DNA of 64,000 nt from Komagataeibacter sp. FNDCF1. GTDB taxonomy: Bacteria > Pseudomonadota > Alphaproteobacteria > Acetobacterales > Acetobacteraceae. The stretch covers positions 251,001-315,000 of the forward strand of contig NZ_JAIWOT010000001.1 of NCBI RefSeq assembly GCF_021295335.1. Reading direction: 5' to 3'. Position numbers and translations under genes: made by a program. The notes beneath the pieces are model-generated. The model was not told the origin of the DNA, did not search any database, and was given only the letters and a program-made list of their open reading frames with translations. Within the stretch, counting starts at the first letter, position 1, and the number at the start of each line of letters is the position of its first letter. Below, piece after piece: positions 38,003-46,319 of this stretch.

Positions 38003-39001
38003 TCAGGTTACCTGGAAGCCGTCGTGGAAAACATCTTCGCGGTCAATCCAGATGGTGTTGAACCCGGTGGAAATGGCGGTTCCCGTAATAAGTGGCACAA
38101 TGGCAGGATGGTTGCCTACCGTGGTTTCACGTTCGATCTGCCCGGTAAAGCGGCTATGGATATAGCTTTCATGAATGAAGGGCTGGCCGGTGCCGATGAT
38201 GCCCTTGTGCCACAGATGCGCCAGCCGGGCCGACGTGCCGGTGCCGCAGGGGCTGCGGTCAATCGCCTTGTCACCGTAGAATACGGCGTTGCGCCCCTGT
38301 GTGGCGGGGTTTTCACCCGGTTCCGCCCAGAGCACGTGGCTTACGCCGTTGATTCGGTCATCCAGCGGGTGCACCGGGGTATAGGCTTCACGCACCAGCC
38401 TGCGGATGACGGGGCTGAGTTCGAGAATGCGCTTCGCCCCCAGATCGTCAAGCGAGCGGTAATTGCCCTGCGGCTCGACGATGGCATAGAAGTTGCCACC
38501 ATAGGACACATCGACCGTAAGCGGGCCAAAATCCGGGACATCAATGGTGATGCCGGTTTTGGCAACCCACGCGGGTACGTTGCGAATGGTGACGGAGGTG
38601 ACACGGTTGCCCTTGCTGGCATATGCGATCTCGATGATCCCTGCCGGGACTTCCAGCCGCAGCCGCCCTTCTTCCCGCGGGGTCAGCAGGCCGTTTTCCA
38701 GCGCGAACGTGACCATGCCGATCGTGCCATGGCCGCACATGGGCAGGCAGCCGCTGGTTTCGATGAACAGGATGCCACCATCCGTGTCGGGCTGCGTCGG
38801 TGGATAGAGGAACCCGCCAGACATCATGTCATGCCCGCGTGGCTCGAAGCACAGGCCGGTGCGGATCCAGTCGAAGCGCGCCAGGAAATCCTGCCGCCGT
38901 TCGCTCATGTTCGCGCCACGCAGCAGGGGCGCGCCACCCGCGACCAGACGTACGGGGTTGCCTGCCGTATGGCCATCAATACAGAAAAACGTGTGACGCA
39001 T
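38003..39001 (-). CDS. lhpA: 4-hydroxyproline 2-epimerase (proline racemase family)
   Basis: The 332-residue proline-racemase-fold enzyme converts trans-4-hydroxy-L-proline to cis-4-hydroxy-D-proline. Both catalytic cysteines are present, C89 in LPMCGHGTIG and C252 in DRSPCGTGTSARL, which marks a true epimerase rather than the dehydratase subgroup that has Ser/Thr in one position. I start it at ATG 39001, behind GGGAG, because the longer frame adds 54 low-complexity Arg/Pro-rich residues. Its neighbours encode the remaining enzymes of the pathway. Confidence 0.92.
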   Translation of the reverse strand: MRHTFFCIDGHTAGNPVRLVAGGAPLLRGANMSERRQDFLARFDWIRTGLCFEPRGHDMMSGGFLYPPTQPDTDGGILFIETSGCLPMCGHGTIGMVTFALENGLLTPREEGRLRLEVPAGIIEIAYASKGNRVTSVTIRNVPAWVAKTGITIDVPDFGPLTVDVSYGGNFYAIVEPQGNYRSLDDLGAKRILELSPVIRRLVREAYTPVHPLDDRINGVSHVLWAEPGENPATQGRNAVFYGDKAIDRSPCGTGTSARLAHLWHKGIIGTGQPFIHESYIHSRFTGQIERETTVGNHPAIVPLITGTAISTGFNTIWIDREDVFHDGFQVT

Positions 39002-39125
39002 CGTCACTCCCCTGTTGCCATGATCAAGATATCGTTCACGCGGCCATGCGGCCCGTGCCGGATACGGCGCGATGCGTCCGGCACGGGGCCTGCCTGGCGG
39101 GTATGCGGGCCTGCGGCCCGTCGCT

Positions 39126-40019
39126 TCAGCGGGCGCTGGGGCGGGTTGCCGCCGCTTTTTCAACCATGGCGGTCACTTCGGCGCGGCGCGCGCCTTCCAG
39201 CACCATGCGGGGCATGCGCACACGCTCGTTGCCACGGCCCATGATCTGCTCGGCCAGCTTGATTGTCTGGACCAGGTCATGGTCCGCATCCAGATGCAGC
39301 AGCGGCATGAACCAGCGATAGATCTCGCGTGCGCGGGCAATGTCACCCTTCTGAAGGGCCTCCACCAGTTCCACCGATTCCTGCGGGAACGCACTGGTCA
39401 GGCCGGAAATCCAGCCCGCGGCCCCCAGCAGCAGCCCTTCGAAGGCCACGTCGTCTAGGCCCGCCATCATGATGTAGCGGTCCCCGAATTCGTTGACGAC
39501 GTCGGTATAGCGACGCGTATCGGCCGAGCTTTCCTTCAGCGCGACAATGGTTTCCATGTCCGTCAGTTCGCGCAGCACGTCCATGCTCATGTTCACGCGG
39601 TAGGCGGTGGGATTGTTGTACAGCATGATCGGCAGGTCGGTCGCCGTTGCCACGGATTTGAGATGCGTGACCAGTTCCAGTTCCTTGGGCACATACACCA
39701 TGGCAGGCAGGACCATCAGCGCATCGGCGCCGATCCGTTCGGCTTCGATCGCGAAGCGGACGGCACGCGGCGTGGTCAGTTCCGACACGCCGACAATAAC
39801 AGGCACGCGGCCCTTGGCCGTTTCGCACGCGGCGGCAAGAAGCTTGAGTTTTTCTTCGGGTTCCAGTGAATTGTTTTCACCACATGTACCCATGATCGTC
39901 AGGCCATGCACGCCATCTTCGATCAGGTTGTCCAGAACTTTCTGTGTCGCGGCGAAGTCGATCGACAGATCATCCGCAAACTGTGTTGTCGCTGCAGGAA
40001 AAACGCCCGTCCACTGCAT
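39126..40019 (-). CDS. lhpC: DHDPS-family lyase, probable pyrroline-4-hydroxy-2-carboxylate deaminase
   Basis: This TIM-barrel enzyme of about 297 residues belongs to the dihydrodipicolinate synthase/N-acetylneuraminate lyase superfamily. The Schiff-base lysine is K162 in IVALKESSADTRR and the conserved tyrosine lies in MLYNNPTAY (Y134). In hydroxyproline degradation such an enzyme converts 1-pyrroline-4-hydroxy-2-carboxylate to alpha-ketoglutaric semialdehyde and ammonia. The assignment relies on its operon with the epimerase. The start at 40019 removes an unsupported N-terminal extension. Confidence 0.87.
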   Translation of the reverse strand: MQWTGVFPAATTQFADDLSIDFAATQKVLDNLIEDGVHGLTIMGTCGENNSLEPEEKLKLLAAACETAKGRVPVIVGVSELTTPRAVRFAIEAERIGADALMVLPAMVYVPKELELVTHLKSVATATDLPIMLYNNPTAYRVNMSMDVLRELTDMETIVALKESSADTRRYTDVVNEFGDRYIMMAGLDDVAFEGLLLGAAGWISGLTSAFPQESVELVEALQKGDIARAREIYRWFMPLLHLDADHDLVQTIKLAEQIMGRGNERVRMPRMVLEGARRAEVTAMVEKAAATRPSAR

Positions 40020-40056
40020 GGAAAGTCTCCTCTTGATTTCGGTCTCATTTCGTTTA

Positions 40057-40066
40057 TCGTATACTA
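40057..40066. promoter_or_regulatory. GntR-type half-palindrome TCGTATACTA
   Basis: This matches the FadR-subgroup core T-N-GTATAC-N-A and lies in the 76-base region between the divergent starts at 40019 and 40096, so a single bound dimer could control both directions. The GntR gene is two genes away. Confidence 0.5.
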
Positions 40067-40095
40067 AATGATTTGGAAAGGATGAAAACAGCTCT

Positions 40096-41355
40096 ATGGT
40101 CCCGAATTCCGGTCGTGCTTCATCCGCCGTCGTGGTCGGGGGCGGGGTTGTCGGTCTGGCCTGCGCCCTGCGCCTGCGCAGCCGGGGGATTAGGGTCTGC
40201 ATCATCAATGATGGCGCGCCGACGGACGCCGCATCCTGGGGCAATGCCGGGCATATCGCAACGGAACAGGTCATGCCGCTGGCCACGCCGCGGATGGTAC
40301 TGTCCGCACCCCGGCGCATGTTCGCGCTGACGGGCGGCGCGCTGGATATCGGCTGGCGCTATCCGGGCACATGGCTGCCATGGTGCCTGCGTTACCTGCA
40401 CGCGTGCACGCCTGCCATGGCGCGGCGTGGCCAGGCGGCGCTGCGCAGGGTGCTGGCTGACGCGCTGCCCGCGTGGCGGCGGATGGTGGCGGATATCGGC
40501 GCGCAAGACCTGCTGATCGAAGGCGGCCACCTCATGGTGTGGCAGGGACAGGACGATCCGGCTGCCGCCATGCGCGCCATCATGCAAGATGACATGGGCA
40601 CGGCCACCGCACGCCCCATGACGGCGGGCGAACGCGATGCGCTATCGGGCCTGCTGGGGGCCGCGCCACGCGGGGGGCTGGTCTTTTCCGGTACGGGGCA
40701 GGTCGCGGCGCCGGGCAGGGTGCTGGAGGCGTTGCGTGCGCATCTGTCTGCCGATGCAGGGTGTGAAATCCTGTCCGCACGTGTGGCGGAGGTCATGTCG
40801 ACAGCGGCGGGTCCGGTTGCATGTCTGGCGGACGGAACACGTCGCGCATCCGATATCGTCGTCCTGGCTGCCGGTATCGGCACGCGCGGGCTTGTGCGCG
40901 GCTGGACCCCGCCGCTGATCGCGGAACGGGGGTATTCCATAGAATGGGACCATGGCGGGGCGCCTGCCGTTCCCCCCATGGTATTTGCCGACCATTCGTA
41001 TATCGTGACGCGGTTTGGTGCGCGCATGCGGGCTTCGACCTTTGTTGAATTCACCCGGCCCGATGCTGCGCCGGACCCGCGCAAATGGGCGTGCCTGGAG
41101 CGTCGGGTGCGGGAATCCGGCCTGCCGGTCCACTCCGCCTTTTCACGGTGGATCGGCAGCCGGCCGACACTGCCGGACTATCTGCCCGCCATCGGCCCGC
41201 TGCCCGGCATGCCGGGCGTGATCGCGGCATGCGGGCATCAGCATCTTGGCCTGACGCTGGCGCCCCTGACGGGAGAACTGGTTGCAGCCCTCGCCATCGG
41301 GGCGGCGCCGGGCAGCCTGATCCGGCCATTCCGGCCCGACCGGTTCGGTTCGTGA
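40096..41355 (+). CDS. FAD-dependent D-amino acid dehydrogenase, probable D-hydroxyproline dehydrogenase
   Basis: The 419-residue flavoprotein is of the DadA/DAO family. The Rossmann motif SAVVVGGGVVGLACALRLRS is at residues about 12-31, and the C-terminal FAD-closing block GVIAACGHQHLGLTLAPLTG is intact. It is divergent from the epimerase operon with only 76 bases between. In this context it should oxidise cis-4-hydroxy-D-proline to 1-pyrroline-4-hydroxy-2-carboxylate, donating electrons to the respiratory chain. It is the single-subunit type; no lhpE/lhpF-like accessory genes are here. Confidence 0.87.
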   Translation: MVPNSGRASSAVVVGGGVVGLACALRLRSRGIRVCIINDGAPTDAASWGNAGHIATEQVMPLATPRMVLSAPRRMFALTGGALDIGWRYPGTWLPWCLRYLHACTPAMARRGQAALRRVLADALPAWRRMVADIGAQDLLIEGGHLMVWQGQDDPAAAMRAIMQDDMGTATARPMTAGERDALSGLLGAAPRGGLVFSGTGQVAAPGRVLEALRAHLSADAGCEILSARVAEVMSTAAGPVACLADGTRRASDIVVLAAGIGTRGLVRGWTPPLIAERGYSIEWDHGGAPAVPPMVFADHSYIVTRFGARMRASTFVEFTRPDAAPDPRKWACLERRVRESGLPVHSAFSRWIGSRPTLPDYLPAIGPLPGMPGVIAACGHQHLGLTLAPLTGELVAALAIGAAPGSLIRPFRPDRFGS

Positions 41356-41401
41356 GCACGGACTTCCCACAATCATAACGAAACAGGACAGGAAACAGAC
41401 C

Positions 41402-42979
41402 ATGACGTTGACAGGCACCCTTCTGGTTGGCGCGCGCGACGTGACGGCGGAGAAACATTTCCGTGCGGTCAACCCCGCCACGGGCGAACAGCTTGAACCG
41501 GACTTCGCCTGCGCCACCCAGGCGGACGTGGATGCCGCCTGCCGCCTGGCCGCCGGGGCATTCGATCCCTACCGCGCCCTGTCCTTTGCCGCCCGGGCGG
41601 ATTTTCTGGACACGATCGCCCGCTGCCTGGGCGAGGATACCGATGCCATCGTGGCCCGCGCCGGGCTGGAGACCGCCCTGCCGGAAGCACGGCTGAAGGG
41701 GGAGATGGGACGCACCATGGGGCAGCTGCGTCTGTTCGCGACACTGGTGCGCCAGGGCGAATGGAGCGAACCACGGATCGACCCCGCCCGGCCCGACCGC
41801 ACGCCCATGCCGCGTGCCGACCTGCGTCAGCGCCAGATTGGCGTGGGGCCGGTGGCGGTATTTGGCGCCAGCAATTTCCCGCTCGCCTTCTCCGTAGCCG
41901 GGGGGGATACGGTTTCGGCGCTGGCGGCGGGATGCCCCGTGGTCTGCCGCGCCCATCCGGCCCATCCCGGCACGGGTGAACTGGTCGGGCGTGCAATCCG
42001 TCGGGCAATCACGGCCTGCGGCCTGCCGGAGGGCGTGTTCTCGCTGCTGGGCGGGTCCGGCCATGACGTGGGTGGCTGGCTGGTGCAGCACCCGGCCATC
42101 ATGGCGGTGGGCTTTACCGGTTCCTATGCCGGCGGCATGGCGATCGCGGCCCTCGCCGCACAGCGGGCGGTTCCCATCCCGGTCTTTGCGGAAATGGGCA
42201 GCATCAATCCGGTCTATCTCTGCCCGCAGGCCCTTGCCGCGCGCACGGACAGCCTTGCAACCGGTTTTGTCGCTTCCCTGACCATGGGGGTGGGACAGTT
42301 CTGTACCAATCCCGGCATCATCATCGCACCCGAGGGCGCGGCATTCGAGGAATTCGTGCGTCTGTCAGCCCAGGCCATCGCCACGCGCGATGCCGGTGTG
42401 ATGCTGACGGCGGGCATCTGCACGGCCTATGACAGTGGCACTGCAGCCCTGGCGCAGCGCCCGGGTGTGACGCGCGTCGGCGTGGGGCATGAAGGAACAG
42501 GTCCCAATCGGGCGCAGCCCATGCTGCTGCGCACCACGGCAAAGGATTTCATGCGCGATCCGGCCATGCGCCATGAAATCTTTGGCCCGGTCTCGCTGCT
42601 GGTATCCTACGCCGATGAAGCGGAACTGCATGCCCTGACGGAAAGCCTGGACGGGCAGCTGACCATTACGCTGCAGATGGATGAAAATGATACGGCGTAC
42701 GCCCGTGGCCTGCTGCCCGTATTCGAACGCAAGGCCGGCCGGATCCTGGTCAATGCATGGCCCACGGGGGTCGAGGTCTGTCATGCCATGGTGCATGGCG
42801 GTCCGTTCCCCGCCACGACGGATGCGCGCACCACATCGGTCGGGACGGCTGCGATCAAGCGCTTCCTGCGCCCGGTCTGCTATCAGGACCTGCCCGATGT
42901 ACTGCTGCCGCCGGAACTGGCGCGTGACAACCCGCTGGGGCTGAGCCGCCTGGTTGATGGTACGATGCAGTCCCGCTGA
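41402..42979 (+). CDS. Alpha-ketoglutaric semialdehyde dehydrogenase
   Basis: The 525-residue NAD(P)-dependent aldehyde dehydrogenase oxidises 2,5-dioxopentanoate to 2-oxoglutarate. The family traits are the FGASNFPLAFSVAGGDT cofactor motif, the general base E264 in FAEMGSINPVY and the catalytic cysteine C301 in GVGQFCTNPG. The longer length and the GASNFP variant distinguish the hydroxyproline/sugar-acid KGSADH group from ordinary aldehyde dehydrogenases. It follows the D-hydroxyproline dehydrogenase by 46 bases and completes the pathway into the citric acid cycle. Confidence 0.92.
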   Translation: MTLTGTLLVGARDVTAEKHFRAVNPATGEQLEPDFACATQADVDAACRLAAGAFDPYRALSFAARADFLDTIARCLGEDTDAIVARAGLETALPEARLKGEMGRTMGQLRLFATLVRQGEWSEPRIDPARPDRTPMPRADLRQRQIGVGPVAVFGASNFPLAFSVAGGDTVSALAAGCPVVCRAHPAHPGTGELVGRAIRRAITACGLPEGVFSLLGGSGHDVGGWLVQHPAIMAVGFTGSYAGGMAIAALAAQRAVPIPVFAEMGSINPVYLCPQALAARTDSLATGFVASLTMGVGQFCTNPGIIIAPEGAAFEEFVRLSAQAIATRDAGVMLTAGICTAYDSGTAALAQRPGVTRVGVGHEGTGPNRAQPMLLRTTAKDFMRDPAMRHEIFGPVSLLVSYADEAELHALTESLDGQLTITLQMDENDTAYARGLLPVFERKAGRILVNAWPTGVEVCHAMVHGGPFPATTDARTTSVGTAAIKRFLRPVCYQDLPDVLLPPELARDNPLGLSRLVDGTMQSR

Positions 42980-43058
42980 AGCCCTTCCAACCGGACAGGC
43001 ATGACGTGGCTGCCACAGATCGTGCCGTGCCTGTTCCCCTCCGCCAGAGAGATGTGCC

Positions 43059-44681
43059 ATGACCCGGCAGCAACCGGCATTTTCGCGTTCCCTTTCGCTT
43101 CTTGACCTCATCATGCTGGGGTTCGGGGCGGTTTTCGGCTCGGGCTGGCTGTTTGCCGCATCGCATGTGGCGGCCATTGCCGGGCCTGCCAGCATCCTGT
43201 CATGGCTGGCCGGGGGGATAGCCGTCCTGCTGCTGGGACTGGTTTACTGCGAACTGGCCGCCGCACTGCCGGAAGCGGGCGGCATGATCCGCTATCCCGC
43301 CTATGCGCATGGCCCCCTGCTTGGCGGGCTGCTGGGGTTCATTACGGTCATTGCCTATTCCAGCCTGATCTCGATCGAGATCATCGCCGCGCGGCAATAT
43401 GCGGGGTCCTGGTTTCCGGCACTGACGGCCAACAAGGCGGGCGATGCGACGCTGCTGGGCTGGATGGCGCAGTTCGTGGTCCTGCTGGGCATGCTCCGGC
43501 TCAACATATCGGGCGTGAAGACATTTGCCCTGTTCAACAACATCATCACGGTATTCAAGTTCATCGTGCCGGTACTGGTGACGGTGATGCTGCTGCTGCA
43601 CCTGCGTGCCGCCAATTTCACCACATGGGGCTTTGCCCCCTTTGGCCAGCAGAGCATCGAGGCCGCCGTTTCCGTCGGGGGCATCATTTTTGCCTATCTG
43701 GGCCTTACTCCCATCATTGCCGTCGCGAGCGAGGTGGATAACCCGCAGCGGACCATTCCCATTGCGCTGACGCTGTCGGTCCTTCTGGCAACGCTGGTCT
43801 ATATCCTGCTGCAGGTCGCCTTTATCGGGTCCGTCCCGACCGACCTGCTGGCGGCCAGGGGGTGGAGTGGCATCGACCGTGTGCTGCCCCTGCCGTTCCA
43901 TGACATCGCACTGGTACTGGGGCTGGGCTGGCTTGGCTCTGCCGTCGTGATCGACGCCGTGATTTCCCCCACGGGAACCGGGAACATCTACATGGGCTCC
44001 ACCGCGCGCATCATCTATGCATGGTCGCGTTCAGGCACGTTCCTGCCGTGGTTCGCGCATCTTGATTCACGGCATCACGTGCCCCGGCGTGCGACATTCC
44101 TGACGTTCGGCCTGTGCGTTTTCTGGATGCTGCCCTTTCCATCATGGGAAGCGCTGATCGGTGTCGTATCTTCCGCACTGATCATGAGCTACGCCTTCGC
44201 GCCGGTGGCGGCGGCGGCATTGCGGCGTTCCGCGCCGGACCTGCACCGGCCTTTCCGCGTGTCGTGCATGCGGGTGCTGGGGCCGGTCTCGTTCATGATC
44301 GCCAGCCTGATCGTGTTCTGGTCGGGGTGGCATACCCTGTCGTGGCTGCTTTCCGTCCAGCTGGCTTTCGGGCTGGTCTACCTTGGCGTGCAGGGCTTTC
44401 GGGACATGGCCGCCATGCGCGAGAACCTGCGCAGCAGCGCGTGGGTGCTGGTCTATTTCATGGGGATGCTGGTCCTGTCCGCAACCGGGTCGCTGGGGGG
44501 GTACGATATCGTGCCCCGGCCGTTCGATGACATGGCGGTGGCGCTGTTCGCCGCGGTGATCTTCGTATGGGGCGAGCGCACGGCGCATCGTGACATGAAG
44601 CTGCCTTCCACCCCGACCGACGCGGGAGTGGTGGAGGACATCCGGGCAATCATCGCAAACGAACCCACGGTTTCCACCTGA
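43059..44681 (+). CDS. APC-family amino acid permease
   Basis: The 540-residue inner-membrane transporter has about 12-13 predicted helices. It begins with FSRSLSLLDLIMLGFGAVFGSGWLF, the usual first-helix motif, and contains AYLGLTPIIAVASEVDNPQRTIP in the conserved helix 6-7 region. It differs clearly from the GabP-like permeases at 16422 and 63045 in length and sequence. Co-orientation directly after the KGSADH gene (79 bases) suggests import of hydroxyproline or proline-type amino acids. The C-terminal 40 residues are cytoplasmic and polar. Confidence 0.88.
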   Translation: MTRQQPAFSRSLSLLDLIMLGFGAVFGSGWLFAASHVAAIAGPASILSWLAGGIAVLLLGLVYCELAAALPEAGGMIRYPAYAHGPLLGGLLGFITVIAYSSLISIEIIAARQYAGSWFPALTANKAGDATLLGWMAQFVVLLGMLRLNISGVKTFALFNNIITVFKFIVPVLVTVMLLLHLRAANFTTWGFAPFGQQSIEAAVSVGGIIFAYLGLTPIIAVASEVDNPQRTIPIALTLSVLLATLVYILLQVAFIGSVPTDLLAARGWSGIDRVLPLPFHDIALVLGLGWLGSAVVIDAVISPTGTGNIYMGSTARIIYAWSRSGTFLPWFAHLDSRHHVPRRATFLTFGLCVFWMLPFPSWEALIGVVSSALIMSYAFAPVAAAALRRSAPDLHRPFRVSCMRVLGPVSFMIASLIVFWSGWHTLSWLLSVQLAFGLVYLGVQGFRDMAAMRENLRSSAWVLVYFMGMLVLSATGSLGGYDIVPRPFDDMAVALFAAVIFVWGERTAHRDMKLPSTPTDAGVVEDIRAIIANEPTVST

Positions 44682-44978
44682 TGGCCGGATACGTGCGGTG
44701 AAGGCGTTTGACCCGCTGCATGTAGCGCGAAGGCAGGGCAGGTTGTGCCAATGTCGCATACAATGTATCCACATGTCTGAATTGTTCACGAATCATAAGT
44801 TTATTTGCATATCGGCCATTCCATCAGGGAATGGGTATGGCCCTCCAATATCCCCTGCGCGCAGTAGCGGCTGAGGGGAAATGATAGTAACGGATTAAGA
44901 ACGTGTTTTGCCTGCACCCTGTCCAGACAGGGTCTGCCGTAAGGCTTTTCCTGATTTTCTGAATGAAAGAATACGTGC

Positions 44979-46265
44979 ATGAAAAATGATCCGCGCAGCC
45001 ATGGCCTCTGGGAACAGTCAGCGCCCCCGCCACCGGCAACATCACCGCTACGGGGGCATGTAGATGTGGATGTCGCCATTGTCGGGGCAGGTTATACCGG
45101 CCTGTCCGCGGCACTGCACCTGGCCGAGCAGGGACGCGGCGTAGCCGTGCTGGAAGCCGAGGAAATCGGCTTTGGCGGGTCGGGCCGCAATGTCGGACTG
45201 GTCAATGCCGGGCTGTGGGTCATGCCCAATTACCTTCTTTCCACGCTGGGCCATGAAATGGGCCACCGCGTGCTTGACCTGCTGGGGAACGGGCCGCGGA
45301 CGGTGTTCGACCTGATCGCAAAGCACGATATCAGCTGCGAGGCTGAACCGACCGGCACCCTGCATTGCGCGGTAGGCCAGAAGGGGCTGGAAAACCTGCG
45401 TGAACGTGAATGCCAGTGGCAGGCCATTGGTGCGCCGGTCCACCTGCTGGAGCGTGATGAAGCGGCCGTGCGTATCGGCAGTTCGGCGTTCAGCGGCGCG
45501 CTGGTTGATGACCGTGCCGGTACGATCCAGCCCCTGGCCTATGCCCGTGGCCTTGCCGCGGCGGCCATGAAGGCGGGCGCGCAGATTTATACCGGCACCC
45601 GTGTCAACGCGGCCCAGCGGGCAGGGGAATGGTGGCACCTGAGCACCGTGGGCGGTGCTTCGGTCCGGGCGCGGTGGATCATCGTGGCCACCAATGCCTA
45701 TACCGGCGACCTGTGGCCCGAACTGCGTTCGGAAATCGTGAACCTGCCCTATTTCAACATGGCCACCCGCCCGCTTTCCCCCGAACTGCTCAAGACCATC
45801 CTGCCCTACAAGCAGGGCGCGTGGGATACGCAGAAGATACTGACCTCCTTCCGTCTTGATCAGGCCGGGCGCATGATCCTTGGCAGCATTGGCGCGCTTG
45901 ATCGGGTTGGCCAGCCGGTTCACCACGCATGGGGGCGCCGCGCGCTGGCGCGGATCTATCCCGAACTGAAGGACGAGGCCTTCGAAAGCGAGTGGTACGG
46001 CATGATCGGCATGACATCCGATGCGCTGCCCCGCCTCCACAAGCTCGGGACCAATGTACTGTCCATCAGCGGGTATAACGGGCGTGGCATCTCGCCCGGC
46101 ACGGTATTCGGCAAGACACTGGCGCAGCTGATCTGCGGGCAGATTGGCATGGCGGACATGCCGCTGCCGCTGACCCGGGCCAAGGCTGCGCCCGCCCGTG
46201 CGGCGCGCGAGGCCTTTTTTGCCGCCGGATCGATCATAAGCCATGCCGGCGCCGCCCGGCTGTGA
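44979..46265 (+). CDS. amaA: FAD-dependent oxidoreductase, probable L-pipecolate oxidase
   Basis: The 428-residue flavoprotein is of the DAO/PuuB-OrdL group. The FAD-binding motif DVAIVGAGYTGLSAALHLAE lies at residues about 30-49, FGGSGRNVGLVNAGLW is the substrate-side loop, and ISGYNGRGISPGTVFGKTLA closes the FAD site. Its length equals that of P. putida AmaA, and it is followed by an AmaB-like dehydrogenase, the same pairing. Expected reaction: L-pipecolate to piperideine-6-carboxylate. A gamma-glutamylputrescine or other secondary-amine oxidase is the alternative. Confidence 0.82.
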   Translation: MKNDPRSHGLWEQSAPPPPATSPLRGHVDVDVAIVGAGYTGLSAALHLAEQGRGVAVLEAEEIGFGGSGRNVGLVNAGLWVMPNYLLSTLGHEMGHRVLDLLGNGPRTVFDLIAKHDISCEAEPTGTLHCAVGQKGLENLRERECQWQAIGAPVHLLERDEAAVRIGSSAFSGALVDDRAGTIQPLAYARGLAAAAMKAGAQIYTGTRVNAAQRAGEWWHLSTVGGASVRARWIIVATNAYTGDLWPELRSEIVNLPYFNMATRPLSPELLKTILPYKQGAWDTQKILTSFRLDQAGRMILGSIGALDRVGQPVHHAWGRRALARIYPELKDEAFESEWYGMIGMTSDALPRLHKLGTNVLSISGYNGRGISPGTVFGKTLAQLICGQIGMADMPLPLTRAKAAPARAAREAFFAAGSIISHAGAARL

Positions 46266-46319
46266 TATCCGTGCGAAGGCGGATCGAACATATCATTCAC
46301 GACTGGAGATGAAACACAC

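Noticed and set aside
38024-39244. 406-residue open frame opposite the hydroxyproline epimerase
   Set aside because: Antisense to a gene with both catalytic cysteines; the frame continues through the intergenic region and has no family signature.
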